Assembly (NCBI RefSeq): GCF_030817475.1
Contig: NZ_JAUSZJ010000002.1
Location: 4,354,626 to 4,418,625 of the forward strand
Source of the DNA: Streptomyces sp. V2I9
Lineage (GTDB): Bacteria; Actinomycetota; Actinomycetes; Streptomycetales; Streptomycetaceae
Length of the DNA: 64,000 bases
Direction of reading: 5' to 3'
Shown here piece by piece: positions 42,353 through 49,956 of this stretch. The notes below the pieces were generated by a model, which was not told the origin of the DNA, did not search any database, and saw nothing but the letters and a program-made list of their open reading frames with translations. Numbering within the stretch: the first letter of the stretch is position 1; each line of letters opens with the position of its first letter. The translations under genes and the position numbers were made by a program.

Positions 42353-43729
42353 ATGCCGGTCACCCCCGACTCCGCCCGCACGCACGACGCCGCCCGCCTC
42401 ATCGAGCCGCTCTACGCCGAGATCCTGCGCCGCAACCAGGGCGAGCGGGAGTTCCACCAGGCGGTCCGCGAGGTCCTGGAGACGCTCGGGCCGGTGCTGT
42501 CCCGCCGCCCGGAGTTCGTCGACGCGCGCGTCATCGAGCGGATATGCGAACCCGAGCGCCAGCTGATCTTCCGGGTGCCGTGGTCGGACGACTCCGGCGA
42601 CATCCACGTCAACCGCGGCTTCCGGGTGGAGTTCTCCAGCCTGCTCGGCCCCTACAAGGGCGGCCTGCGCTTCCACCCCTCGGTCAACCTCGGCATCGTG
42701 AAGTTCCTCGGCTTCGAGCAGATCTTCAAGAACGCCCTCACCGGCATGCCCATCGGCGGCGGCAAGGGCGGCTCGGACTTCGACCCCAAGGGCCGGTCCG
42801 ACGCCGAGATCATGCGGTTCTGCCAGTCGTTCATGACCGAACTCCACCGCCACCTGGGCGAGTACACGGACGTTCCGGCCGGTGACATCGGCGTGGGCGG
42901 CCGCGAGATCGGCTATCTCTTCGGCCAGTACAAGCGGATCACCAACCGCTACGAGTCCGGCGTCCTCACCGGCAAGGGCCTCGGCTGGGGCGGCGCCCAG
43001 GCCCGTACGGAGGCCACCGGCTACGGCACCGTCCTGTTCACCGAGGAGATGCTGCGCAGCCGGGGCGAGTCCCTGGAGGGCCAGACCGTCGCGGTCTCCG
43101 GCTCCGGCAACGTCGCCATCTACGCCGTCGAGAAGGCCCAGCAGCTCGGCGCGACCGTGGTGACCTGCTCCGACTCCGGCGGCTACGTCGTCGACGAGAA
43201 GGGCATCGACCTCGCCCTCCTCAAGGAGATCAAGGAGACCGGCCGGGGCCGCGTCTCGGAATACGCCGAACGCCGCGGCGCCCACGCCCGGTTCGTCCCC
43301 GGTACGGGGGTGTGGTCGGTCCCCGTGGACGTCGCCCTGCCCTGCGCCACCCAGAACGAACTCCACGAGGCCGACGCGCTGGACCTCGTACGCAACGGGG
43401 TCAAGGCGGTCGCGGAGGGCGCCAACATGCCCACCACCCCGGAGGCGGTCCGCGTCCTCCAGGAGGCGGGCGTCGCCTTCGCGCCCGGCAAGGCGGCCAA
43501 CGCGGGCGGGGTGGCGACGAGCGCCCTGGAGATGCAGCAGAACGCTTCCCGCGACTCGTGGACCTTCGCCCACACCGAGGAGCGGCTCGCCGAGATCATG
43601 CGGCACATCCACGACTCCTGCCACACGACCGCCGAGCGCTACGGCAGCCCCGGCAACTACGTGGTCGGCGCGAACATCGCGGGCTTCGAGCTGGTCGCGG
43701 ACGCGATGCTGGCGCAGGGGCTGATCTGA
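42353..43729 (+). CDS. gdhA: NADP-specific glutamate dehydrogenase
   Basis: A 458-residue hexameric-type GDH that makes glutamate from 2-oxoglutarate and ammonium. Motifs: NRGFRVEFSSLLGPYKGGLRFHP, MPIGGGKGGSDFDPKG with the catalytic Lys, DIGVGGREIGYLFGQYK, and the Rossmann segment VAVSGSGNVAIYAVEKA. C-terminal PGKAANAGGVATSALEMQQN. Length fits the NADPH enzyme. RBS GGAAGG. A strong hairpin follows. Confidence 0.96.
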   Translation: MPVTPDSARTHDAARLIEPLYAEILRRNQGEREFHQAVREVLETLGPVLSRRPEFVDARVIERICEPERQLIFRVPWSDDSGDIHVNRGFRVEFSSLLGPYKGGLRFHPSVNLGIVKFLGFEQIFKNALTGMPIGGGKGGSDFDPKGRSDAEIMRFCQSFMTELHRHLGEYTDVPAGDIGVGGREIGYLFGQYKRITNRYESGVLTGKGLGWGGAQARTEATGYGTVLFTEEMLRSRGESLEGQTVAVSGSGNVAIYAVEKAQQLGATVVTCSDSGGYVVDEKGIDLALLKEIKETGRGRVSEYAERRGAHARFVPGTGVWSVPVDVALPCATQNELHEADALDLVRNGVKAVAEGANMPTTPEAVRVLQEAGVAFAPGKAANAGGVATSALEMQQNASRDSWTFAHTEERLAEIMRHIHDSCHTTAERYGSPGNYVVGANIAGFELVADAMLAQGLI

Positions 43730-43773
43730 CGGTACGCCGGGGAGGCGACGCCGCCCTCCCGGCGTCCGCCGCC

Positions 43774-43814
43774 CCGCGTGGGTGAGACCGCGCACGGCGG
43801 TCTCACCCACGCGG
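43774..43814 (+). terminator. Terminator of gdhA
   Basis: Perfect 17-bp stem (43774-43790 with 43798-43814) and a 7-nt loop, 45 bp after the stop codon. Confidence 0.88.
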
Positions 43815-43934
43815 GGGAGCGGACGGGGCCCGTGCGGGGGGAGAGCCCCCCGCGTGCCCGCCCCGCGAGGGTGGAGACACGACGCCGAAGATCCCGCACC
43901 GCCCCCGACCGCCGGTGACACCGAGCGGCCCGTT

Positions 43935-44111
43935 CCCCGCCGGGCGACGCGCCCGGCCTACGCGCTCCCGCTGCTTCTGCTGCCGTCCGGCCTCTGGCGG
44001 CCGCCCTTCGCCCCGCACGTCGAGAGGGTGCAGGCGCAGGAGGGCGGCATGCCCGCCTACGGGCTGAGCATTCCGTACGTGCCCTGGCTCAGCGTCCTGT
44101 CGGACGCCGGA
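43935..44111 (+). pseudogene. Possible remnant of a membrane-protein gene
   Basis: In one frame a plausible membrane-protein fragment appears: PAYALPLLLLPSGLWRPPFA, then EGGMPAYGLSIPYVPWLSVLSD. It resembles the N-terminal two-helix part of a conserved Streptomyces membrane family whose members continue with a second pair of helices. After about residue 55 the similarity ends and a random Arg-rich sequence follows; no good start codon or ribosome-binding site precedes it. It could be chance. The rest of the 43730-44265 gap shows only the gdhA terminator and the promoter of the next gene. Confidence 0.3.
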
Positions 44112-44265
44112 CCACTGTCCGTCCGTGAAGCTGGTGTTGCCGTGCCCCGATCCGGGCCGGTTCCCGAACGCCGACTCCTGTCACGGAACTTCGCCGACAG
44201 CAGATCCGCCCGGAGCGCAACGTCCGGCCGGTGCGGGGAGCGCTCCGCACTCCTAGGCTGGAACG

Positions 44266-44709
44266 GTGAGCATCCGAGCGACGAACCAGGCCGACGTGAT
44301 CCCCCTGCGCCCGCTCCCGACGGCGGTCGACCCGTGTCCGGCCGGCGCCCTGCCCGGGGAGCCGCTGTGGCGGGACCTCGTGGGGGAGGTGCTGCGGCGC
44401 GAACGCAAGGCGCGGGGGCGGACGTTGAAGGACGTGTCCGACGCGTCCCGGATCTCCGTGGCGTACCTCTCCGAGGTGGAGCGCGGTCGGAAGGAAGCCT
44501 CCTCCGAGGTGCTGGCCGCCGCCGCCCGCGCGCTCGGGCTGACCCTCGCGGACGTCCTGGCGCTGGCCGGGGAGCGGCTGGTCAGCCTCGCCGCGGCCCG
44601 GTCCCGGACGCTGCGGGTGACGGGCGGTCGCCGGGCCGTGGGCCCGGCGGGCGGTCGTGGGGCCACGGGTCCGGCCGGTCCGATGGGCGGCGTGCTGCTG
44701 GCGGCCTGA
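44266..44709 (+). CDS. XRE-family transcriptional regulator, ClgR-like
   Basis: A 147-residue protein. The HTH (about 40-95: LVGEVLRRERKARGRTLKDVSDASRISVAYLSEVERGRKEASSEVLAAAARALGLTL) is typical of the ClgR/PopR type that controls Clp and Lon protease genes. The tail is Gly/Arg/Ala-rich. TAGGCT lies 6 nt before the GTG (leaderless). No protease gene is adjacent, so the target is open. Confidence 0.88.
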   Translation: MSIRATNQADVIPLRPLPTAVDPCPAGALPGEPLWRDLVGEVLRRERKARGRTLKDVSDASRISVAYLSEVERGRKEASSEVLAAAARALGLTLADVLALAGERLVSLAAARSRTLRVTGGRRAVGPAGGRGATGPAGPMGGVLLAA

Positions 44710-44849
44710 CCGGGGGAGGACGTCACGCGGGCCCGTCCGGCCGGGCGTCCGGGTCCGCGATGCCATGGACGCGGCCTGGCACGACACGGCCGGACACGGC
44801 CCGGCACGGCCCAGCGGTCGGAAGAGGCGGTGCAGGGCAGTCCGGCGGA

Positions 44850-45515
44850 TCAGCCCCCGGCCGGGGCCACGCCGATCGGGCAGGAGACGCCCGTGCCGCC
44901 GATCCCGCAGTAACCGCCCGGGTTCTTGTCCAGGTACTGCTGGTGGTACGCCTCCGCCGGCCAGAACGGACGGCCCTCGGCGGGCAGGATCTCCGTGGTG
45001 ATCTCCCGGTGGCCCGAGGCCGTCAGGACCTTCTGGTACGCCTCACGGGACGCCTCCGCCGCTGCCGCCTGGGCGGGGGAGTGGGTGTGGATCGCGGAGC
45101 GGTACTGGGTGCCCACGTCGTTGCCCTGGCGGAAGCCCTGGGTCGGGTCGTGCGACTCCCAGAACAGCTTGAGCAACTCCTCGTAGGTGACGACCGCGGG
45201 GTCGAAGACCACGCGGACCGCCTCCGTGTGCCCGGTCATCCCCGAGCACGCCTCCTCGTACGTGGGGTTCTCGGTGTAGCCGCCCTGGTAACCGACGAGC
45301 GTCGTCCAGACGCCCTCGGTCTGCCAGAACTTCCGCTCCGCGCCCCAGAAGCAGCCCAGGGCGAAGTCCGCCACCTCCAGGCCCTCCGGATACGGGCCCA
45401 CCAGGGGGTTGCCGAGGACGGTGTGGCGGGAGGGGACGGTGAACTCCGGAACGGGGCGGCCGCGCAGGGCCTGCTCCGGGGTGGGGAGCTCGGGGGTACG
45501 ACGGTTCAGGAACAT
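44850..45515 (-). CDS. msrA: Peptide-methionine (S)-S-oxide reductase
   Basis: A 221-residue MsrA: LGCFWGAERKF with catalytic Cys55, VGYQGGYTENPTYEEACSGMTGHTEAVRV, LFWESHDPTQGFRQGNDVGTQYRS, and the C-terminal GYCGIGGTGVSCP with the resolving cysteines. It repairs oxidised methionine. GGAGGAG precedes the ATG. Confidence 0.96.
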   Translation of the reverse strand: MFLNRRTPELPTPEQALRGRPVPEFTVPSRHTVLGNPLVGPYPEGLEVADFALGCFWGAERKFWQTEGVWTTLVGYQGGYTENPTYEEACSGMTGHTEAVRVVFDPAVVTYEELLKLFWESHDPTQGFRQGNDVGTQYRSAIHTHSPAQAAAAEASREAYQKVLTASGHREITTEILPAEGRPFWPAEAYHQQYLDKNPGGYCGIGGTGVSCPIGVAPAGG

Positions 45516-45612
45516 GCGGGGGGCTCCTCCGGGGTCGGGGTTCGGTACGTACAACACGGGAGCGGGCGCCGGGATTCCGGGGCGTGGACGCGGGGGACGC
45601 GCCCCCCCCGCC

Positions 45613-46716
45613 TCAGTGCGGCAGCGTCGCCGGGCTGCCGCCGTTCGCCTCGTACCCCGCGACCGCGAGCGCCCGGTAGACCGCGTACTGCGCCGCCGGG
45701 TCCGGCTCCGCCGTCCACGGCAGCGCGCCCACATGACCGTCGATGCGCACCAGCTGGTGCATCGCCTCCGACCAGCGCTCCATGTGCACCAGGAACAGCA
45801 CCAGCAGATGGCGCACGTGCGCCAGCATCGGGTCGTCCGGGCGGGCGGAGTGCACCGCGAACATCGCGCCCTCGACCGCCTTCGTCACCACCTGGCCGCG
45901 GTAGAAGCCCTGCACCAGATTGACCTCCGGCAGGTGCTCGTACACCGCGAACAGCGGCAGCGCGGCGAGCAGCGACCCCTGCGGGGCGCGGGCGGCGGCG
46001 GCCGTCGCGAACGCGTCGGCGTCCTTGCGCGAGCCGTGCCACTTCTCGCAGTGGAAGTGCAGCGCCGCGATGTGCGCGCCCATGTGGGCCGGAGCCCGGT
46101 CGATGATCTTCGCCCAGAGCTGGTCGAACTGCTCCGGGGTGTACCCGAGGCCTCGGGCCACCGCCAGCTCCACGATGTACGGGACGGGGTCGCCCGGCGC
46201 CAGCAGGGCCGCCTCGCCGCAGACCGTACGGGCCTCCTCCAGGATGATCCGGAAGTCGTCGCTGCCCGCCGCCGAGGAGCGCCACGCCTGCTGCACCAGG
46301 AACTCCGCGTGCACCGCCGCGCCGCCCGCGTCCTTCGGGGACTCCGCCCGCCACGCGCGCAGCCACGATCCCCCGGCTCCGGGCCGCTGCGCCAGCTCCA
46401 GCGAGGCCGCGCCCGCGAACGCCTGCACCCGCTGCCAGCGCACCTCGCCCTCCTTCGGTGTACCGGCCAGCAGCTGGGAGGCCGCCCGCCAGTCCCGGGT
46501 GCCCTGGACCACGTCGAGCACGTCGAGGAGGTCCTGGTCGGGGCCCGGCATCCGGACGTCCAGCTCCTCCTGGCGGGCGAAACCGTACGTGTCCGGGTCC
46601 GCCGCGTCCGGCGAACCGGGGTCGACCTGGCGGATACCGCCCCGCCGGCGCATCACCCAGGGGCCGATCACCGCGGCGAGCAGGCACATCGCGAGCAGGA
46701 ACAACAGAATCTCCAT
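45613..46716 (-). CDS. Membrane-anchored protein with TPR-like helices, unknown function
   Basis: A 367-residue protein: one N-terminal helix (MEILLFLLAMCLLAAVIGPWVMRRR), then a cytoplasmic all-helical region rich in Ala, Trp and Leu (RDWRAASQLLAGTPKEGEVRWQRV..., GAHIAALHFHCEKWHGSRKDADAFATAAA) that suggests TPR-like repeats. Conserved in this place in Streptomyces from memory. Role unknown; it diverges from the cystathionine gamma-synthase gene. Confidence 0.82.
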   Translation of the reverse strand: MEILLFLLAMCLLAAVIGPWVMRRRGGIRQVDPGSPDAADPDTYGFARQEELDVRMPGPDQDLLDVLDVVQGTRDWRAASQLLAGTPKEGEVRWQRVQAFAGAASLELAQRPGAGGSWLRAWRAESPKDAGGAAVHAEFLVQQAWRSSAAGSDDFRIILEEARTVCGEAALLAPGDPVPYIVELAVARGLGYTPEQFDQLWAKIIDRAPAHMGAHIAALHFHCEKWHGSRKDADAFATAAAARAPQGSLLAALPLFAVYEHLPEVNLVQGFYRGQVVTKAVEGAMFAVHSARPDDPMLAHVRHLLVLFLVHMERWSEAMHQLVRIDGHVGALPWTAEPDPAAQYAVYRALAVAGYEANGGSPATLPH

Positions 46717-46864
46717 GGACCCATTGTCCCCGGAACGGCGCGTGGCCGGTAAGGGCCCCAAAGGGCTCCGGCCATCCCGCGGGGGCGGGCGGCCCCCTGT
46801 ACGCCACCCGCCGATCCACCCGGAAGCGCCGGACACCCCCTCCCGACGAACTACCCTCGGGACC

Positions 46865-48010
46865 ATGAGCGACCAGCACAGCTTCGAGACCCTCGCCATC
46901 CACGCGGGGAACACCGCCGACCCCCTCACCGGTGCGGTGGTTCCGCCGATCTACCAGGTGTCCACGTACAAGCAGGACGGTGTCGGCGGACTGCGCGGCG
47001 GCTACGAGTACAGCCGGAGCGCCAACCCGACCCGGACCGCCCTGGAGGAGAATCTCGCGGCCCTCGAAGGCGGCCGCCGCGGCCTCGCCTTCGCCTCCGG
47101 CCTCGCGGCCGAGGACTGCCTCCTGCGTACGCTGCTGACCCCCGGCGACCACGTGGTCATCCCGAACGACGCCTACGGCGGCACGTTCCGGCTGTTCGCG
47201 AAGGTCGCCTCGCGGTGGGGCGTGGAGTTCTCGGTGGCCGACACCTCGGACGTGGCCGCCGTACGGGCCGCGCTCACCCCGCGTACCAAGGCCGTCTGGG
47301 TGGAGACCCCGTCCAACCCGCTGCTCGGCATCACCGACATCGCCGCCGTGGCCCAGGTCGCGCGGGAGGCCGGGGCGCGCCTCGTGGTCGACAACACCTT
47401 CGCCTCGCCCTACCTCCAGCAGCCCCTCGCGCTCGGCGCGGACGTCGTCGTGCACTCCACCACCAAGTACATGGGCGGCCACTCCGACGTGGTCGGCGGC
47501 GCGCTGATCGTCGACGACCCGGAGCTCGCCGACGAGCTGGCGTTCCACCAGAACGCCATGGGCGCGGTCGCCGGACCGTTCGACGCCTGGCTCGTCCTGC
47601 GCGGCATCAAGACGCTCGCCGTCCGCATGGACCGGCACACCGAGAACGCCACCAAGGTCGCCGACCTGCTGACCCGGCACCCCAAGGTGTCCCAGGTCCT
47701 CTATCCGGGGCTGCCCGGCCACCCCGGCCACGAGATCGCCGCCAAGCAGATGAAGGCGTTCGGCGGCATGGTCTCCTTCCGCGTCGCCGGCGGCGAGGAG
47801 GCGGCGGTCGCGGTCTGCGACCGGGCGAAGCTGTTCACCCTCGGCGAGTCACTCGGCGGGGTGGAATCCCTCCTGGAGCATCCGGGCCGGATGACGCACG
47901 CCTCCGCCGCGGGCTCCCCGCTGGAGGTCCCGGCCGACCTGGTCCGCCTCTCCGTCGGCATCGAGAACGCCGACGACCTGCTCGCCGACCTCACCCGGGC
48001 GCTGGGCTGA
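46865..48010 (+). CDS. metB: Cystathionine gamma-synthase/lyase
   Basis: A 381-residue PLP enzyme of the Cys/Met metabolism family: YEYSRSANPTRTALE, FASGLAAEDCLL, VVDNTFASPYLQQP, HSTTKYMGGHSD with PLP Lys201, FTLGESLGGVESLLEHP. It either joins O-succinyl(acetyl)homoserine and cysteine or cleaves cystathionine; sequence alone does not separate the two. TACCCT 7 nt before the ATG suggests a leaderless message. Confidence 0.94.
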   Translation: MSDQHSFETLAIHAGNTADPLTGAVVPPIYQVSTYKQDGVGGLRGGYEYSRSANPTRTALEENLAALEGGRRGLAFASGLAAEDCLLRTLLTPGDHVVIPNDAYGGTFRLFAKVASRWGVEFSVADTSDVAAVRAALTPRTKAVWVETPSNPLLGITDIAAVAQVAREAGARLVVDNTFASPYLQQPLALGADVVVHSTTKYMGGHSDVVGGALIVDDPELADELAFHQNAMGAVAGPFDAWLVLRGIKTLAVRMDRHTENATKVADLLTRHPKVSQVLYPGLPGHPGHEIAAKQMKAFGGMVSFRVAGGEEAAVAVCDRAKLFTLGESLGGVESLLEHPGRMTHASAAGSPLEVPADLVRLSVGIENADDLLADLTRALG

Positions 48011-48028
48011 CCCTCGGGGCACGCACAC

Positions 48029-48066
48029 GGGAGAGGCGCCCGCCGGTTGCGGCGGGCGCCTCTCCC
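48029..48066. terminator. Bidirectional hairpin terminator
   Basis: Perfect 16-bp stem (48029-48044 with 48051-48066) and a 6-nt loop, between metB and the convergent DUF1059 gene. Confidence 0.88.
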
Positions 48067-48070
48067 CGGT

Positions 48071-48265
48071 TCAGGCGCTCACCTTCTCGTCCTCCAGCAT
48101 GCCCCTGACCTGCTCGCGCAGTGCGGGACCGTCCTCGTGTCCGTGGACCGACGCGGCGTGCTCGCTCGCGGCCCGGACGACCTCGTCCTCCTCACCGGCG
48201 ATGGTGAGGGTGCAGTGCGTCTCGCTCGGATACCTGCGGCAGTCTGCGATCTTCCTGGTCACCAC
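48071..48265 (-). CDS. DUF1059-like small protein
   Basis: A 64-residue protein: MVTRKIADCRRYPSETHCTL with two Cys, then EVVRAASEHAASVHGHED and LREQVRGML, the DUF1059 pattern (metal-like Cys plus AxxHAxxxHG). GAGGAG before tandem GTG codons (48265 or 48262). Confidence 0.8.
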   Translation of the reverse strand: MVTRKIADCRRYPSETHCTLTIAGEEDEVVRAASEHAASVHGHEDGPALREQVRGMLEDEKVSA

Positions 48266-48332
48266 GGTCTCCTCGGCTCGTACGACGACCGTTCCCTCCA
48301 GCGTAGGCCGCCCGCACCGGGGCCTCGACGGC

Positions 48333-48590
48333 TCACCAGTCCTCCAGCGGCGGAGTCACCTGCGCGGGCTCGGTCGCCCACGGCTGCTCGACAGCGGCCC
48401 AGACCAGGACCGCGACGAGCACCGCCGCCAGCAGCCAGGCCGCCGTCCGGTGCACCGCCCGGCGCCACCGCAGCCGGCGGCCCCCCTGCCGGACCGCCCG
48501 CGCGGCCAGGTCCGGCGGCAGGACCGGGTGCGGGCCGTCCAGCATCCGGCGGACCCGCTCCTCGCGCGGGTCCCGGCGGTCCGCGCTCAT
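48333..48590 (-). CDS. Small membrane protein coupled to a sigma-like gene
   Basis: An 85-residue protein: charged N-terminal 45 residues (DRRDPREERVRRMLDGPHPVLPPDLAARAVRQ) followed by one transmembrane helix (AAWLLAAVLVAVLVWAAV) and a short tail. Its start overlaps the stop of the sigma-like gene (ATGA). Topology and coupling resemble a minimal membrane anti-sigma factor, though no zinc-binding HxxxCxxC motif is present. Confidence 0.72.
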   Translation of the reverse strand: MSADRRDPREERVRRMLDGPHPVLPPDLAARAVRQGGRRLRWRRAVHRTAAWLLAAVLVAVLVWAAVEQPWATEPAQVTPPLEDW

Positions 48591-49126
48591 GCCGCCCCCC
48601 GGGGCCCCGGAGCCGTACCGGGTGGGGCGGGGCGTCCCGTTCCGCCGCGGGCGGTGGACGCCGGGCCCCGTCCCCGTCCGGCCGACCGCAGCGCGGCCAC
48701 CGCGCGGGCGCACACCGCGCGGACCCGGTCGCCCGGCAGCCCGAGCAGCGCCGCCGCCTGTTCCTCGCCGACCTCCTCGTACATCCGCAGGACCAGCACG
48801 AGCCGCTCGACGGGGGTCAGCCGCTCCAGCAGTCCGCCGCGGGGCCGCTGGTGGCGCCGGGCCTCGCGGGCGAAACGGAGGACCAGCTCCCGGCGGGCCA
48901 GGTCGTAGGGGTCGCCGCCGCGCAGCCGGTCCCAGTCGGCGTACGTACGGGCGAGCGCCGCGCGCAGCAGCCGCTCGGCCCGCGGGTACCCGCCGGGCGG
49001 CCCCGACGGTTCGCCGGTGAGCAGCGTCGCCGTGTGCAGCAGGCGGCCGCCCGCGCCCGCCACGAAGGCCTCGAACTCCAGGGCGCGGAGCCGGTCCCGG
49101 TGCTCAGCCCGATCGCTCACGACCAC
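48587..49126 (-). CDS. SigE/ECF-family sigma-like factor
   Basis: About 179 residues. Region 2 is weak (FEAFVAGAGGRLLHTATLLTG...AERLLRAALARTYADWDRL). Region 4 is recognisable (LTPVERLVLVLRMYEEVGEEQAAALLGLPGDRVRAVCARAVAALR). The C-terminal tail is Gly/Pro/Arg-rich. GTG 49126 chosen; GTG 49120 or an earlier ATG at 49207 are possible. The degenerate region 2 leaves doubt whether it can start transcription. Confidence 0.75.
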   Translation of the reverse strand: MVVSDRAEHRDRLRALEFEAFVAGAGGRLLHTATLLTGEPSGPPGGYPRAERLLRAALARTYADWDRLRGGDPYDLARRELVLRFAREARRHQRPRGGLLERLTPVERLVLVLRMYEEVGEEQAAALLGLPGDRVRAVCARAVAALRSAGRGRGPASTARGGTGRPAPPGTAPGPRGAA

Positions 49127-49269
49127 ATCCGAGCCCCGCCGCACTCGTGCGGTCAAGAGGGGTGACACGACCGGTTCGCGGCGGGTCGTCCCCACACCTC
49201 CGTCCACCCTCGGCGATCAGGGGGAGCCGTACGCCGCTTCCGCTGCCCTGCGGGGGAGCTGTACGCCGC

Positions 49270-49800
49270 TCAGTCGGCCTGCGGCGGCTGGTGCGCGGCC
49301 TGACGGGCGGCCAGCGATCCGTTGAAGCGGGTGAGCAGCGCGCAGAACGTGTCCCGCTCCTCCTCGGTCCAGCCCTCCGTCACCCGCGACATCAGCTCGC
49401 GGCGCGAGGCCCGCACCTCGTCCAGGCGCGCCTGACCGCGCGGCGACAGCTGGAGCACCACGGCCCGGCCGTCCTCCGGGTGCGACGTGCGCTTGACCAG
49501 CCCGGTGTCGACGAGCGGCGCGACCTGCCGGGTCACCGTGGAGGAGTCGATGCCCATCCCGGCCGCCAGCGCCTTGACCCCCATCGGGCCTTCCCGGTCG
49601 AGCCGGTTCAGCAGCAGGTACGCGGCGCGGTCCATCGAGTTGCGCACCTGGCCGACTCCGCCGAGGCGGGTCTGCTCGGCACGGCGGGCGAAGACCGCCA
49701 CCTGGTGCTGGAGCGCGTCCAGCAGGCCCTCGGGGCCCTGGAGTTCGGGGACGGCGCCCCCGGAAGGAGACGCAGCAGTCGTCATGTCCTGTGGGGGCAT
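49270..49800 (-). CDS. MarR-family transcriptional regulator
   Basis: A 176-residue winged-HTH protein: RAAYLLLNRLDREGPMGVKALAAGMGIDSSTVTRQVAPLVDTGLVKRTSHPEDGRAVVLQLSPRGQARLD in outline, with the DxRxxxxxLT-type wing. The first ATG at 49800 is chosen; 49785 is possible. It diverges from ilvA across 156 bp with two palindromes, so autoregulation and control of ilvA are plausible. Confidence 0.9.
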   Translation of the reverse strand: MPPQDMTTAASPSGGAVPELQGPEGLLDALQHQVAVFARRAEQTRLGGVGQVRNSMDRAAYLLLNRLDREGPMGVKALAAGMGIDSSTVTRQVAPLVDTGLVKRTSHPEDGRAVVLQLSPRGQARLDEVRASRRELMSRVTEGWTEEERDTFCALLTRFNGSLAARQAAHQPPQAD

Positions 49801-49885
49801 GGCCGGGGGCTCTCTTCGTGCGGAGTCGGATGAGTGGGGGACAGAGTACGCGGCCACGGGGCAACGCGTACCAGTGCCGCACAAA

Positions 49886-49953
49886 CCTGCGGACATCACC
49901 GCAGGCCGCCTGGAGACACGTCTGCCGCGCCCGGCAGGAGCTGCAAGACTTGC
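49886..49953. promoter_or_regulatory. Two palindromes in the marR-ilvA intergenic region
   Basis: CCTGCGG-N6-CCGCAGG at 49886-49905 (perfect 7-bp arms) and GCAAGACTTGC at 49943-49953 (perfect 5-bp arms). The second covers the ilvA -10-like AAGACT (49945-49950), 6 nt from the ATG. Candidate MarR operators. Confidence 0.5.
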
Positions 49954-49956
49954 GGC

